Source of the DNA: Alphaproteobacteria bacterium
Lineage (GTDB): Bacteria; Pseudomonadota; Alphaproteobacteria; Micavibrionales; Micavibrionaceae
Assembly (NCBI GenBank): GCA_028277665.1
Contig: JANQFU010000046.1
Coordinates: 1 to 64,000, forward strand
Reading direction: 5' to 3'
Length of the DNA: 64,000 bases
Part shown: positions 18,097 through 30,470 of the stretch, piece by piece
Position numbering within the stretch: the stretch's first letter is position 1
How the letters are laid out: every line of letters begins with the position of its first letter
The notes under the pieces: model-generated
What the model was told of the DNA's origin: nothing
Seen by the model: the letters and a program-made list of their open reading frames with translations, nothing else
Database searches by the model: none
Position numbers and translations under genes: made by a program

Positions 18097-20263
18097 CGCC
18101 GGTCCACGGCCGGGTGCCGCGAACCTCTGAAACGCTGCGCACATCAAGATTTTTTGTAACGATCACAGACCCGCTCTCCTTCAGCGTCTTCCGGTCGAGC
18201 CGGATTTTCGGATGCGTACAGATCCATTCCGGCACCCGCCGGTCGGAGACAATCACATCCGCCCACGCACATTCCGTCTCCAGAGCGTAGGAATGACGCA
18301 GGTAACTGACCTTCACGTTCTCCGCCCCCACAACCGCGCGGCAGGCGTCCGGATCACAGAAAAGCCGGCTTCCTTCTTCCTCCTCCATGCGGTCCCAGCG
18401 AAGCGGCGAACGGCCATAGGCATGCCGTTCGCTCCAGATCCCGATAGCAAAACGATCGTTGACGCGGTTCAGAAGGTGCAGGTTTGCATCATCGTCACGA
18501 TACGCAATTTGCGCACCGGATGAAGACACAAGCAAAAGCGGTTGAAACAGCTTCATCATCAGACATGCGGCAATGAACAGACACAGAGCCGCGATTGCAG
18601 CGCGGGCGGAGCGCAACATCACGGCAAGCGCAAGCACAAAAGACATGAGCGCAAATGCCGCCCCCGGAATCGCCAGCACATAAAGCCGCGCATAGGGAAG
18701 TCCGGCGACCCAGTCGGCGGATTTGAGAATCAGGGAAATCCCCGCCCCGCCGGCCTGAAGAACGAGCCCCTGTACGGGGTCGGGAAAAACCATGGCGAGA
18801 TAATTCACAAAGACCGCCGGCATGACAAACGTCGTCAAAATGGGCATGGCCAGAATATTCCCGGCAAGCCCCATCAAAGACAGGCGGTTGAAATGATAAG
18901 CCGCGAAAGGCATGGTCGCGAGCCCGGCGATAAAAGACGTGGCAAGGAGCGAGGCGAAAAAGAGGATGAAGCGTCCGGCCCATCCGCCCGCTCTGTATCG
19001 ATCCGCCCACCATGCCCGGGTGCGCTCATAAAACGCAACCAGAGCCCCGACCGCGGCAAAGGACATCTGAAAACTCGCCGAGAGAAGACTTTCCGGAAAA
19101 ATGAGCAGAATGAGCACCGCCGCAACGGCAACGAGCCGGAGCGAAATCGGCGAGCGATCAAGCAAAACGGCCGTATAAACGGCAGCGCACATCATTAACG
19201 CCCGCAAGGTTGGAATTCCCGCCCCGACAAGAAACGTATATCCGGCCGCGGCCAGAATGCCGGCAACCGCCGCCCATTTCTTGATCGGATAGCGCAAGGC
19301 CAGCCCGGGGATCGCCGCAAGAAGAAAGCGCAGCGCAAAAAAAGCGATCCCGGACATCAGGCCAACATGCAAGCCGGATATTGCGAGAATGTGCGCGATC
19401 CCGGCATCCCTGAGATCGTCTTGCACGCCGGCCGGGATCTCGCCGCGTTCCCCGGTTGCAAGCGCAACGAAGACCGCCCCCTCCATCCCGCCCAGATGGA
19501 CACGGATCCGCTCCGCAATTTTCTGGCGCGCCGTCTCAAAAAAGACGCCCCGTTCCAAGGAGGGCGATATAATTTCCGGAGCCCGGTAAGCGTAGCCAAA
19601 TCCGCCGATCCGCTTAAACCAGGCATAACGCTGAAAATCAAATCCGCCGGGCACGACCGGCGGTGACGGCGGATTGACGTTTCCAAGAAACCGCCATTTC
19701 TGGCCCGCGTGCGCAGCCTCGGAAAGCGTATGAAACTTGACCCGGATCCGCTCCGGCGTGTCGCCGCCCTTAAGTCTTTCGATTCGTAGACGGTCCAGAG
19801 TGACGCGGGCCGCCTCGCCATCCTGATATTCAATATCAATCACCCGGCCTTCAATCTCGCGCGGCCCGGTTTCCTTGAGGAGAACCGGCGCAGATACCAG
19901 GTCCGTGCGAAACTGCGCGGCGGCAAATCCAATCACAAAAACAAGAAGCGCGGCGCCGATAGAGCGCAGGCGCGGGATCGGAAAGTTCGCGATCCGTGTC
20001 ATCGTCAGGAAAAACGCCGCACAAAGCAACGTCCCCGTCACAGCAAAACCGGGCTCGTGAGGCAGGGCGAAATACGTCCCGATCCCGCCGGCCAGCAAGA
20101 ATGGCGCAAGATAAAGGGGACGAACCCGCTCGGCCGTTTTCGTAAAAAGGGCATTGATCGAGGCGGGCAGAGGCCTTATCGTCTGTGCGCGGTCCGGAGC
20201 TTCGGTTGACATGAACACGACTGTACCCGGATCAGGGACAAGAGATAAGAGAGAAAACGACAT
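18083..20263 (-). CDS. comEC: ComEC/Rec2-family DNA-uptake channel protein
   Basis: Counting from the ATG at 20263 the protein has 726 residues (a frame-internal ATG at 20212 is also possible). It has an N-terminal DUF4131 region with two membrane segments and an OB-like part, then the competence domain with many membrane helices and the motifs IAHILAISGLHVGLMSG and GIPTLRALMM. The C-terminal part is short and lacks the usual metallo-beta-lactamase motif HxHxDH, as in many alphaproteobacterial forms. The family brings single-stranded DNA across the inner membrane. Confidence 0.9.
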   Translation of the reverse strand: MSFSLLSLVPDPGTVVFMSTEAPDRAQTIRPLPASINALFTKTAERVRPLYLAPFLLAGGIGTYFALPHEPGFAVTGTLLCAAFFLTMTRIANFPIPRLRSIGAALLVFVIGFAAAQFRTDLVSAPVLLKETGPREIEGRVIDIEYQDGEAARVTLDRLRIERLKGGDTPERIRVKFHTLSEAAHAGQKWRFLGNVNPPSPPVVPGGFDFQRYAWFKRIGGFGYAYRAPEIISPSLERGVFFETARQKIAERIRVHLGGMEGAVFVALATGERGEIPAGVQDDLRDAGIAHILAISGLHVGLMSGIAFFALRFLLAAIPGLALRYPIKKWAAVAGILAAAGYTFLVGAGIPTLRALMMCAAVYTAVLLDRSPISLRLVAVAAVLILLIFPESLLSASFQMSFAAVGALVAFYERTRAWWADRYRAGGWAGRFILFFASLLATSFIAGLATMPFAAYHFNRLSLMGLAGNILAMPILTTFVMPAVFVNYLAMVFPDPVQGLVLQAGGAGISLILKSADWVAGLPYARLYVLAIPGAAFALMSFVLALAVMLRSARAAIAALCLFIAACLMMKLFQPLLLVSSSGAQIAYRDDDANLHLLNRVNDRFAIGIWSERHAYGRSPLRWDRMEEEEGSRLFCDPDACRAVVGAENVKVSYLRHSYALETECAWADVIVSDRRVPEWICTHPKIRLDRKTLKESGSVIVTKNLDVRSVSEVRGTRPWTGVNRR

Positions 20264-20326
20264 TGGATGCAACTGTCCGGGAAAATGGTTAATGCCTTCA
20301 AAATCGTAACCCCGGGCAAGAAAAAC

Positions 20327-20415
20327 CTCCGCGTAAGCGGAGATTTTGCGCAGAACCGGGGTCTTTGGGTGAAGATCCCGGATATCAAGTCTCGCCTAAG
20401 TTCCGGGATTGCGTA
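20327..20415. repeat. Repeat element, family F, shorter copy
   Basis: A hairpin CTCCGCGTAAGCGGAG is followed by GAAGATCCCGGATATCAAG, CTCGCC and TTCCGGGAT, which match 9028-9098 with small gaps. It lies between the divergent comEC and gltX genes. Confidence 0.65.
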
Positions 20416-20461
20416 TGCGGTTAAAAATGTAGTTATCTAAAGACACTAGGAGTTCTGAGTT

Positions 20462-21856
20462 ATGACGATTGTCACCCGTTTTCCGCCCTCACCGACCGGA
20501 TTTATGCATCTGGGCAATGCCCGCACGGCCCTGTTTAACTGGCTGTACGCACGCCACACAGGCGGAAAATTCCTCGTCCGGATTGAGGACACGGACCGCA
20601 AACGCCATTCCGAAGAGGCCGTCGCCGCGATTTTCCGCGGGCTGGAATGGCTGGGACTGGACCGGGATAACGAGATTGTGCCCTCCCAATATGAATGCCG
20701 TGACCGGCATATCGCCGTCGCCAAAGAACTTTTGGCCGCCGGAAAAGCCTATTATTGTTATTGCAGCGAAGAGGAACTGACCCAAATGCGCGAAGACGCC
20801 AAAGCGCAAAGCCGTCCGGTCAGTTACGACCGCTGCTGGCGGGACCGCGATCCGTCCGAGGCTCCGGAGGGGATTGCCCCTGTCATCCGGATCAAAGCTC
20901 CGATTGAAGGTGCCTCAACGCTCACGGATCTGGTTCAGGGCGAAATCACCGTTGAAAACCGCAATCTCGATGATTTTATCATCCTGCGCAGCGACGGCTC
21001 GCCGACCTATATGCTCTCCGTCGTTGTCGACGACCACGACATGGGCGTGACGCATGTCATTCGCGGAGACGATCACCTCAATAATATTTTCCGCCAGAGG
21101 GTCCTCTCTGACGCAATGGGCTGGAACTTGCCCGCCTACGCACACCTGCCGCTTATTCATGGCCCGGACGGCGGAAAACTCTCCAAGCGTCACGGGGCCC
21201 AGAGCCTCGAAGATCTTCAGGACCTCGGCTATCTGCCCGAAGCCGTTTTTAACTATCTCCTGCGGCTCGGCTGGTCGCATGGAGATGATGAGATTATCTC
21301 CCGCCAGCAAGCCATTGACTGGTTCGATGTCGCGGATGTGAACAAGGCCCCTGCCCGCTTTGACTTCGACAAACTCGATTCCCTGAACGCCCATTATATC
21401 CGCGAGGCGAACGCCGCGCGTCTGGTGGATCTGATCTGCGCCCGATATGAGGTTCATCCGACCCCGGAACAAAAAAGCCGGATTCTGGCCGGGATCGACG
21501 ACTTGAGAGACAGGGCGAGCCGCATTCCGCAACTTGCTGAAGAAGCGTATTTTTACGTGAAGCCGCTCCCGTTTGATTATACGGATAAGGCCAAAAAAGC
21601 CCTTTCCGATGACACCGCGCCGGACGCTTTGAAGGGTCTGCGCGCGATCTTTGAAACGCTTGAACCCTTCACGGGCGAGGCCATCGAGCAAGCCTGCCGG
21701 GATCTGGCGGATACGTCCTTCGACGGCAAGCTCGGCAAGGTCGCAATGCCCCTGCGCGCTGCGCTCACAGGCACGCATATCTCCCCGCCGATCTTCGCCG
21801 CCGCAGCCTACATGGGCCGTAAAGAGGCTCTGCAACGCATCGACGCGGCGGGATGA
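20462..21856 (+). CDS. gltX: Glutamate-tRNA ligase
   Basis: This 464-residue class I synthetase charges tRNA-Glu. The HIGH-type motif is FPPSPTGFMHLGNARTALFNWL (residues 7-28) and the KMSKS-type motif is KLSKRHGA near residue 240. The zinc-like CYCSEEEL stretch lies near residue 98. A clear ribosome site (AGGAG) lies upstream. It is divergent from comEC. A second class gltX is common in alphaproteobacteria, so whether this one charges only tRNA-Glu cannot be told here. Confidence 0.96.
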   Translation: MTIVTRFPPSPTGFMHLGNARTALFNWLYARHTGGKFLVRIEDTDRKRHSEEAVAAIFRGLEWLGLDRDNEIVPSQYECRDRHIAVAKELLAAGKAYYCYCSEEELTQMREDAKAQSRPVSYDRCWRDRDPSEAPEGIAPVIRIKAPIEGASTLTDLVQGEITVENRNLDDFIILRSDGSPTYMLSVVVDDHDMGVTHVIRGDDHLNNIFRQRVLSDAMGWNLPAYAHLPLIHGPDGGKLSKRHGAQSLEDLQDLGYLPEAVFNYLLRLGWSHGDDEIISRQQAIDWFDVADVNKAPARFDFDKLDSLNAHYIREANAARLVDLICARYEVHPTPEQKSRILAGIDDLRDRASRIPQLAEEAYFYVKPLPFDYTDKAKKALSDDTAPDALKGLRAIFETLEPFTGEAIEQACRDLADTSFDGKLGKVAMPLRAALTGTHISPPIFAAAAYMGRKEALQRIDAAG

Positions 21857-21963
21857 CGGAAAAGGGTGCGAGATGTATGCACGTGCGCATATGCCTGTAG
21901 ACACTTTGGCATAGTGCTCTATCTTGATAGGAGGTTTTCTTTTTCACGGAGAGAGGGTCCTCT

Positions 21964-23277
21964 ATGTCCGATCAGCACCACCAGCCCCAAAAGACATTCA
22001 CGATCACCAATGACGAGACCGGCGAGAGCTGGGTTCTCCCGGTTGTCGAGGGGACCGTCGGCCCGCCCGCCGTAGACGTGCGGAAATTTTATGCAGAGAC
22101 TGGTCATTTCACCTTCGATCCGAGCTTTACCTCGACGGGGAGCTGCAAATCCCGGATCACCTTTATCGACGGAGACGAAGGGATCCTGATGTACCGCGGA
22201 TACGACATCAAGGAGCTTGCCGAGAAAAGCACCTTCCTCGAAGTCTCGTATCTCTTGCTTTACGGAGACCTCCCGAATAAAGCCGAAATGGATGATTTTC
22301 ATCACACCATCACCTATCACACGATGGTGCATGAGCAGATTATCAACTTTTTCAGAGGATTCCGGCGAGATGCGCACCCGATGGCCGTCATGTGCGGCGT
22401 CGTCGGTGCCTTGTCCGCGTTCTATCATGACTCGCTTGATATCTGGGATCCGCGTCAGCGCGAAATTTCCGCGCACCGCCTGCTCTCCAAAATGCCGACG
22501 CTCGCCGCGATGAGCTACAAATACGGGATCGGCCAGCCTTTTATCTACCCGCGTAACGATCTGGGCTATGCTGAAAATTTCCTGCATATGTGCTTTTCCG
22601 TCCCGGCGGAGGATTATAAATGCTCGCCCACCATTGCGCGGGCGATGGACCGGATCTTTATTCTTCACGCGGACCATGAGCAGAACGCCTCAACCTCCAC
22701 CGTTCGACTGGCGGGCTCGTCGCAGGCCAATCCGTTCGCCTGTATCGCCGCCGGCATTGCCTCGCTCTGGGGCCCCAGTCACGGCGGAGCCAATCAGGCC
22801 GTGCTCGAAATGCTCTCGGAGATCGGCTCCAAAGACCGCATTCCCGAATTTCTGGAACGTGCAAAAGACAAGGACGATTCGTTCCGCCTGATGGGATTCG
22901 GACACCGCGTCTATAAAAACTATGATCCCCGCGCCGAAGTCCTGCGCGAATCCTGCCATGAAGTGTTGGAAGAGCTTGGCGTCAGTGACGACCCGATGCT
23001 GGAACTTGCCATGGAACTGGAGCGGATCGCGCTTGAAGATCCCTATTTCGTCGAGCGCAAGCTCTACCCGAACGTGGACTTCTATTCAGGGATCATTTTG
23101 AAAGCCATCGGCTTCCCGCCAAACATGTTCACGGTGCTTTTCGCGCTCGCCCGGACGATCGGCTGGATTTCACAATGGAAAGAGATGATCGAAGAGCCCG
23201 CGCACCGTATCGGCCGCCCGCGTCAGGTTTATACCGGCCCGACCGCCCGGCCATATGTGGACATGGGCAAGAGATAA
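21964..23277 (+). CDS. gltA: Citrate synthase (type II)
   Basis: This 437-residue TCA enzyme condenses acetyl-CoA and oxaloacetate. Conserved segments are [32 protein letters not shown], the catalytic His regions [20 protein letters not shown] and [15 protein letters not shown], and [14 protein letters not shown], with the active Asp in VDFYSGIIL. The ribosome site GGAGAGAGG lies 8 bases upstream. A terminator-like hairpin separates it from eno, which converges on it. Confidence 0.97.
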   Translation: MSDQHHQPQKTFTITNDETGESWVLPVVEGTVGPPAVDVRKFYAETGHFTFDPSFTSTGSCKSRITFIDGDEGILMYRGYDIKELAEKSTFLEVSYLLLYGDLPNKAEMDDFHHTITYHTMVHEQIINFFRGFRRDAHPMAVMCGVVGALSAFYHDSLDIWDPRQREISAHRLLSKMPTLAAMSYKYGIGQPFIYPRNDLGYAENFLHMCFSVPAEDYKCSPTIARAMDRIFILHADHEQNASTSTVRLAGSSQANPFACIAAGIASLWGPSHGGANQAVLEMLSEIGSKDRIPEFLERAKDKDDSFRLMGFGHRVYKNYDPRAEVLRESCHEVLEELGVSDDPMLELAMELERIALEDPYFVERKLYPNVDFYSGIILKAIGFPPNMFTVLFALARTIGWISQWKEMIEEPAHRIGRPRQVYTGPTARPYVDMGKR

Positions 23278-23278
23278 G

Positions 23279-23313
23279 CCGCCTGCCCCAGCAAAAAAGA
23301 AAGAGGCAGGCGG
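23279..23313. terminator. Bidirectional hairpin between gltA and eno
   Basis: CCGCCTGCC (23279-23287) pairs perfectly with GGCAGGCGG (23305-23313) around an A-rich loop. It sits right after the gltA stop and just before the eno stop, the place for a shared terminator, though no long T run follows on either strand. Confidence 0.6.
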
Positions 23314-23327
23314 GGCCGAGGGAATCG

Positions 23328-25521
<2,194 letters not shown>

Positions 25522-25614
25522 GCGGGGAAGATCCTTTCAGGCAATGGGATGCGTTTCCCCGATAAGATAAGGACCTTCAGGGAGAAAAGAAACCCCCTGA
25601 AGGTGAAAAGATAC

Positions 25615-25887
25615 TTATTCAAAAGGCGTCTGGTCGTGATCCTGCAGCCCGTAGGACGCAGCCTGCGCATCGCGGTCCAGTTCATTGAGCCGGGCGAGTG
25701 TGGCCAGCCCGCGATCCCGGGACCCCCGCGCCGCGCGGGCCTTGAACCGGGCATACACGTCGAATTCCGTAATTCCGATCGTCGCCCATTCGAGGAAGAG
25801 CTGGTTGACGCTGAGTCCCCGTTCCGCGGCGAGCGCCTTCAGGCGGTCTGCCTTATCGTCCGGCATGCGAATGGTCAGTGTTGCCAT
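25615..25887 (-). CDS. Ribbon-helix-helix protein, probable antitoxin
   Basis: This 90-residue protein opens with a short beta strand and a helix pair, TLTIRMPDDKADRLKALAAERGLSVNQLFLEW, the pattern of a ribbon-helix-helix DNA-binding domain. The C-terminal part is polar and may be the toxin-binding tail. An excellent ribosome site (GAGGAGGA) precedes the ATG. It follows the PIN gene by 27 bases. Antitoxin-type role is inferred from the neighbour. Confidence 0.75.
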   Translation of the reverse strand: MATLTIRMPDDKADRLKALAAERGLSVNQLFLEWATIGITEFDVYARFKARAARGSRDRGLATLARLNELDRDAQAASYGLQDHDQTPFE

Positions 25888-25914
25888 GTCCTAGTCCTCC
25901 TCTTACTCTTTCTT

Positions 25915-26352
25915 TTAATGTTGACGTTGTTCCGATTTTTCCCGCAGATACTCGACGGGAGAGATGATCCTTAACGTGTCGAACAGAAGGTCCCCGCCCC
26001 GGAAATCCCGTTCGTTCCACGTGATGAGGCGCGACGCCCCGCCCGCAAGGGCCAGTTCCACCACATGATTGTCCCCTTCATCCCGAAGGTTGGGACGCCA
26101 TCTGTACTGGACGCTGACCCAGCGACAGATCGACATAAAGTCATCCAGAAAATCCTCGCGTTCCCCGGCGGACAAAAGCGCATATTCAAACAATCCATCC
26201 CGGCAAAGCAGGCTTTCATATTCGAAACACAGCGCATCCCCCATCAGCGGTTCGATTTTTCCCGTAAAGGCGTCCTCGAAGATTTTGCGGCCAACCCCGC
26301 CGCCCCGCATCAGGGCCCCGACGAACACATTGGTATCTATCACGACCTTCAT
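25915..26352 (-). CDS. PIN-domain protein, probable toxin ribonuclease
   Basis: This 145-residue protein begins VVIDTNVFVGALM (first acidic residue of the PIN site), with a Glu near residue 45, further acid residues in LRDEGDNHVVELALAGGASRLITWNERDF and the closing ISPVEYL. This matches the TIGR00305-type PIN toxins. The gene comes before its RHH partner, the reverse of the usual antitoxin-first order. A promoter TTGCAC-17-TACCTT lies at 26369-26397. Confidence 0.8.
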   Translation of the reverse strand: MKVVIDTNVFVGALMRGGGVGRKIFEDAFTGKIEPLMGDALCFEYESLLCRDGLFEYALLSAGEREDFLDDFMSICRWVSVQYRWRPNLRDEGDNHVVELALAGGASRLITWNERDFRGGDLLFDTLRIISPVEYLREKSEQRQH

Positions 26353-26368
26353 CGATCATCTCCCTTAT

Positions 26369-26397
26369 AAGGTAGCATATACGCCATCACTGTGCAA
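26369..26397 (-). promoter_or_regulatory. Promoter of the PIN/RHH pair
   Basis: On the minus strand TTGCAC and TACCTT are 17 bases apart, ending 16 bases before the ATG of the PIN gene. The ribosome site GGGAG lies between. This is a weak but well-spaced sigma70 promoter. Confidence 0.5.
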
Positions 26398-26427
26398 TCA
26401 AAAAATATCAAAAAAAGAAACGCAGGA

Positions 26428-27390
26428 TTACTCGCCCAGTTTATTCTGGGACAGCAAATGCGAACAAGAGGCTTGATTGGCGTCAGCCGCGATCGCAGAC
26501 CAGTCACTCTGGCTCAGCGTCTGGAGGTGGCGGGGTGTGACAAGGCCGCGCCGGGCCAAAGAGAACAGGACGCCGGCATTAAAATTGTCGCCTGCCCCGA
26601 CGGTATTGGGCAAAGCCCCGAGATCCTTCGTTTTCAGATGAGAAAAGCCGTGGCGGGTCCCGATCAGGCATCCGTCCTTGCCGAGCGTGACAATAAAAGC
26701 CTGCGCCCCCTTATCGAGAAAACGTTGTGCGACGTCCTGCGGCGAATCTTTCGGGAACGTCCAGGCGAGATCCTCCTCGCTGGCCTTCATCACGCTCATG
26801 ATTTTTGCATAGCTGAACAGGCGGTCTCTATAGGCTTGACGATCCGGAACCGTGGAAGGGCGCGTGTTCGGATCGAAACAAAGCAAATGCCCCTGCTCCG
26901 CTTTCTGGTGCGCATAGGCCTCCAGAGCCTGACGCGAAGGCGAAAAATTCATAATGATCGAGCCGAACGCATAAAGCTGCGCCTCTTCCCCGATCTGTGC
27001 CGGAAGATCCGAGAGCGTGAGATCTTCAACCATATTCGGTTTCTGACGGCCGTAAAATTCAAAACTGTTTCCGGTTTCCGAAAACGTGACGAGCGCGAGC
27101 ATCGAGATACACGGGGCTTTGCGGGCATAATTCAGATGGACGCCGGCTTCTTCAAGATCCGTTGCGCAGAGCTGCCCGAAGAAATCCTGCGAGATATTCC
27201 CGAGAAAAAAGCTTCCGATATCGGCGCGCGCAGCGTCCTTTGCCAGCCGCGCAACCGCTTTTGCGCCGAAATAAGACGATCCCCCGAGGGACGCATTCAG
27301 TTGCCGGGGGTTTTCCGTAGACGGGATCAAATCCGCAACGAATTCTCCTGTGAAATAGATCCCTGTTTTCACGCCGGAGAGTTGCGTCAT
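26428..27390 (-). CDS. PfkB-family sugar/nucleoside kinase
   Basis: This 320-residue kinase has the PfkB core: a glycine pair and asparagine in the early substrate site ([19 protein letters not shown]), the lid, and the catalytic signature [22 protein letters not shown]. The substrate cannot be told; fructose, ribose and nucleoside kinases share this fold. Its ATG overlaps the pyrG stop in an ATGA junction, so it is the second gene of a pyrG operon. Confidence 0.85.
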   Translation of the reverse strand: MTQLSGVKTGIYFTGEFVADLIPSTENPRQLNASLGGSSYFGAKAVARLAKDAARADIGSFFLGNISQDFFGQLCATDLEEAGVHLNYARKAPCISMLALVTFSETGNSFEFYGRQKPNMVEDLTLSDLPAQIGEEAQLYAFGSIIMNFSPSRQALEAYAHQKAEQGHLLCFDPNTRPSTVPDRQAYRDRLFSYAKIMSVMKASEEDLAWTFPKDSPQDVAQRFLDKGAQAFIVTLGKDGCLIGTRHGFSHLKTKDLGALPNTVGAGDNFNAGVLFSLARRGLVTPRHLQTLSQSDWSAIAADANQASCSHLLSQNKLGE

Positions 27391-29021
27391 ACGAGCCTGC
27401 TTTGTTCGAGGGCCGCCGCGATAAAAGAGACAAACAGCGGATGCGGATCAAAAGGTTTTGATTTGAGTTCCGGGTGATACTGCACCCCGATGAACCACGG
27501 ATGATTGACGTTCTCCATAATCTCCGGCAAAGCGCCGTCCGGAGAGGTTCCGGAAAAGCGGATCCCTTTCGATTCGAGGGCGTCGCGATACGCAAAGTTG
27601 ACTTCGTAGCGGTGACGGTGACGCTCGCTGATCTCCGTCGTCCCGTAGATTTCCGCGATTTTCGATCCTTCGGCCAGAACCGCCGGATAGGCGCCAAGAC
27701 GCATCGTCCCGCCGAGATCTCCGTCCTGCGCGCGTTCCTCGCGCCGGCCGCCACGCAGCCATTCCGTCATGAGACCGACAACCGGCTCCGCGCACGCGCC
27801 GAATTCGGTCGACCCGGCTTTTTCAATCCCGGCCAGATGACGCGCGGCCTCAATCACCGCCATCTGCATCCCGAAACAGATACCGAAATACGGGATCCCG
27901 CGCTCCCGCGCGAATTTTGCAGCCAGAATTTTCCCTTCCGTCCCGCGCGATCCGAATCCGCCCGGAACGAGGATTCCGTGGACGCCGCTCAGATAATGCG
28001 CAACGTCGCCGCTTTCAAACACTTCGGACTCAAAGAATTTCAGTTTGACACGGACATTGTTCGCAATCCCGCCGTGAACGAGGGCCTCGTTCAGGGATTT
28101 ATAGCTGTCCGCAAGATTGGTATATTTCCCGGCAATGGCAATCCGGACCTCGCCTTCCGGCTCATGGACGCGTTTGACGATATCGTCCCATTTGCGCAGA
28201 TCGGGCGGCGCGGGCTCGGACAGTCCGAAGCATTTCAGAACCTGATCGTCCAGCCCTTCGGCGTGATAGGTCAGCGGCACTTCGTAGATCGACTTCACAT
28301 CAAGAGCCGGAATGACCCGGTCCCGGTCGATGTTACAGAACAGCGCAATCTTGCGGCGTTCGTCTTCGTCTATTTCCCGGTCCGCCCGGCAGAGCAGGAT
28401 CCGCGGCTGAATTCCGTGGCTCATCAACTCCTTGACCGAGTGCTGGGTCGGCTTGGTTTTCAGCTCTCCGGCCGCCGGGATATAGGGCAAAAGCGTCACA
28501 TGGATAAACAGGGCCCGCTCTGTCCCGACATCGTTTCCGAATTGCCGGATTGCTTCGAGAAACGGCAGGCTCTCGATATCGCCGACCGTTCCGCCGATCT
28601 CGCACAGAACGAAATCCGCAGAGCCGTCTTTTTCGGCAATAAAGGCTTTGATCTCATCCGTGATGTGCGGGATGACCTGGACCGTCGCGCCGAGATACTC
28701 TCCCTTGCGCTCTTTTTGAAGAACCGACGTATAAATCTGTCCCGTCGTCACGTTATCCGAGCCGCGCGCCGGAACGCCGGTAAACCGCTCATAGTGCCCG
28801 AGATCGAGGTCCGTTTCCGCCCCGTCATCCGTGACATAAACCTCGCCGTGCTGAAAAGGGCTCATCGTCCCGGGATCGACGTTCAGGTAAGGATCGAGCT
28901 TACATGTGCGAACCGTATAGCCGCGCGCCTGTAACAATGCGCCGAGAGCGGCGGAGCCGAGCCCCTTCCCCAAAGAGGAAACCACGCCGCCGGTAATAAA
29001 AATAAATCGTGTTGTTGTCAT
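27387..29021 (-). CDS. pyrG: CTP synthase
   Basis: This 544-residue enzyme makes CTP from UTP, ATP and glutamine. The synthetase half shows [64 protein letters not shown] and [12 protein letters not shown]. The glutaminase half shows [11 protein letters not shown], the nucleophile Cys in [17 protein letters not shown], and [11 protein letters not shown] with the catalytic His-Glu. It lies upstream of the PfkB gene. Confidence 0.97.
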   Translation of the reverse strand: MTTTRFIFITGGVVSSLGKGLGSAALGALLQARGYTVRTCKLDPYLNVDPGTMSPFQHGEVYVTDDGAETDLDLGHYERFTGVPARGSDNVTTGQIYTSVLQKERKGEYLGATVQVIPHITDEIKAFIAEKDGSADFVLCEIGGTVGDIESLPFLEAIRQFGNDVGTERALFIHVTLLPYIPAAGELKTKPTQHSVKELMSHGIQPRILLCRADREIDEDERRKIALFCNIDRDRVIPALDVKSIYEVPLTYHAEGLDDQVLKCFGLSEPAPPDLRKWDDIVKRVHEPEGEVRIAIAGKYTNLADSYKSLNEALVHGGIANNVRVKLKFFESEVFESGDVAHYLSGVHGILVPGGFGSRGTEGKILAAKFARERGIPYFGICFGMQMAVIEAARHLAGIEKAGSTEFGACAEPVVGLMTEWLRGGRREERAQDGDLGGTMRLGAYPAVLAEGSKIAEIYGTTEISERHRHRYEVNFAYRDALESKGIRFSGTSPDGALPEIMENVNHPWFIGVQYHPELKSKPFDPHPLFVSFIAAALEQSRLV

Positions 29022-29088
29022 CGTCCAATGCCAGTTTAGATGCGCTTGTTATTGTTCTATGCCCAAAAGCCTTTTCATAAGATCATGC

Positions 29089-29158
29089 CGTCATCCCCGT
29101 GAAAACGGGGATCTTTATCCCTTGGCCCCAAAAGATTCCCGCCTTCGCGGGAATGACG
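29089..29158. repeat. Palindromic repeat, family A, copy 2
   Basis: CATCCCCGTGAAAACGGGGATC and GATTCCCGCCTTCGCGGGAATG form two hairpins bounded by GTCAT and ATGACG. It lies between pyrG and secG. Confidence 0.85.
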
Positions 29159-29180
29159 AATTTAGTTTTTCTATGACCGT

Positions 29181-29546
29181 CTATTCGGAAACAGGGACGG
29201 ACGGGGCCCTTTCCGGCTCCGGCGCTGCCGGCGCCTCGACCTCTTCCGGTGCAGGGGCCGTTTCCTCAAGAGCCGCCGGAACGGCCGTCCTGTCCAAAAT
29301 CCCCTTTGTCGACGTCTGGGTCCCGGCCAGATTGGCCAGAACAAGGCTTGTCACAAAAAATGCCGCCGCGCAGATCGCCGTCGCGCGAGTCAGGAAATTC
29401 GCCGTCGTCTGCGCGCCCGCAAAATTTCCAAGCCCGCCGCCACCGCCGCCGATCCCGAGTCCGCCGCCTTCGGAGCGTTGCAACAGCACGAGCCCGATAA
29501 TGGCGAGCGCAAGCAAAAGATGGATAACAAGAACGACTTCCGACAT
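29181..29546 (-). CDS. secG: Protein translocase subunit SecG
   Basis: This 121-residue protein has two membrane helices: HLLLALAIIGLVLLQRSEGGGLGIGGGG at the N terminus and TAICAAAFFVTSLVLANLAG after it. The Gly-rich loop between them is typical of SecG. The C-terminal tail is Ala/Pro/Glu-rich. It joins SecYE in the translocation channel. tpiA precedes it on the same strand by 41 bases, a common pairing. Confidence 0.93.
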   Translation of the reverse strand: MSEVVLVIHLLLALAIIGLVLLQRSEGGGLGIGGGGGGLGNFAGAQTTANFLTRATAICAAAFFVTSLVLANLAGTQTSTKGILDRTAVPAALEETAPAPEEVEAPAAPEPERAPSVPVSE

Positions 29547-29587
29547 GTTTTTAGTTCCTTCCAGTTTCCCGGCCAGTTTCCCGGTTC

Positions 29588-30331
29588 CTATCCCGCAGCG
29601 CTGATAATCCCTGCGAATTCCCCGCTCTTCAGCGAAGCGCCGCCGACGAGCGCACCATCGACATTTTCAACGGCCATCAACTCGGCCGCATTCGCGGATT
29701 TCACAGAACCGCCGTACAAAATACGCAAACTGGCAGAATCCGCAACACGTTCTTGCAATTTTGCACGAATAAATGCGTGCATTTTGCGCACATCCTCCGC
29801 GCTCGCGGTTTTTCCGGTCCCGATCGCCCAGACGGGTTCGTAGGCAAGCACCGTATTTTCCGGCGTTGCGCCGTCCGGAATCGCCCGGGAGAGCTGGTCG
29901 CCGACAACGGCTTCCTCCCGCCCGGCATCGCGCTCGGCTTCCGTTTCGCCGACACAGATAATCGCGATCAGCCCCGCCTGATGCGCCGCCGCCGCTTTTG
30001 CGGCAATCCGTTCATCCGTCTCCGCATGGTACTGGCGGCGTTCCGAATGGCCGACAATCACATATGCCGCCCCGCAATCGGCGATCATGGACGGAGCCAC
30101 CTCGCCGGTAAAGGCGCCGCCCTGCTCCGCCGAACAATCCTGAGCGCCTACGGCCATACGCGCCCCGTCCACAAGATTGCGCACATAAGGCAGATACGGG
30201 AACGGCGGACAAAACAGAATATCCGGGCCGCCCTCCCCGGCAGAAACGGCAGATTTGAGCTCCGATATCAGCGTCCCGGCCATTTCAAAAGATCCGTTCA
30301 GCTTCCAGTTTCCGGCGATCAGTTTTTTCAT
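29588..30331 (-). CDS. tpiA: Triosephosphate isomerase
   Basis: This 247-residue TIM barrel converts dihydroxyacetone phosphate and glyceraldehyde 3-phosphate. It has NWKLNGS with the substrate Asn/Lys, the base-site VGHSERRQYHAETDE, the catalytic Glu in AYEPVWAIGTGKTA, and GGSVKSANAAEL near the C terminus. It is divergent from the ppiD-like gene. Confidence 0.96.
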   Translation of the reverse strand: MKKLIAGNWKLNGSFEMAGTLISELKSAVSAGEGGPDILFCPPFPYLPYVRNLVDGARMAVGAQDCSAEQGGAFTGEVAPSMIADCGAAYVIVGHSERRQYHAETDERIAAKAAAAHQAGLIAIICVGETEAERDAGREEAVVGDQLSRAIPDGATPENTVLAYEPVWAIGTGKTASAEDVRKMHAFIRAKLQERVADSASLRILYGGSVKSANAAELMAVENVDGALVGGASLKSGEFAGIISAAG

Positions 30332-30370
30332 GGTTCCCGTCCTTGTTACAAATTTAAATGGAGGCCAAAA

Positions 30371-30445
30371 ATGAGGTTCAAGTCTATTGCGGCATTGATA
30401 ACGCTAACTTATAGTGCCCTACACATTTTGAACAGCCCTTCATAA
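30371..30445 (+). CDS. Possible 24-residue peptide upstream of the foldase gene
   Basis: ATG at 30371 is preceded by GGAGG with good spacing (six bases), and the frame runs 24 codons to TAA. The peptide is mostly hydrophobic in its middle: MRFKSIAALITLTYSALHIL. However, a good promoter for the next gene (TTGCGG-17-TATAGT, 30387-30415) lies inside it, so a transcript from that promoter would lack the start. It may be a chance frame. Confidence 0.3.
   Translation: MRFKSIAALITLTYSALHILNSPS
30387..30415 (+). promoter_or_regulatory. Promoter of the ppiD-like gene
   Basis: TTGCGG (30387-30392) and TATAGT (30410-30415) are 17 bases apart. A transcript would start near 30422 and carry the AGGAGAGATCG ribosome site of the ATG at 30471. 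Confidence 0.55.
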
Positions 30446-30470
30446 GGATTTATACAGGAGAGATCGTCCC

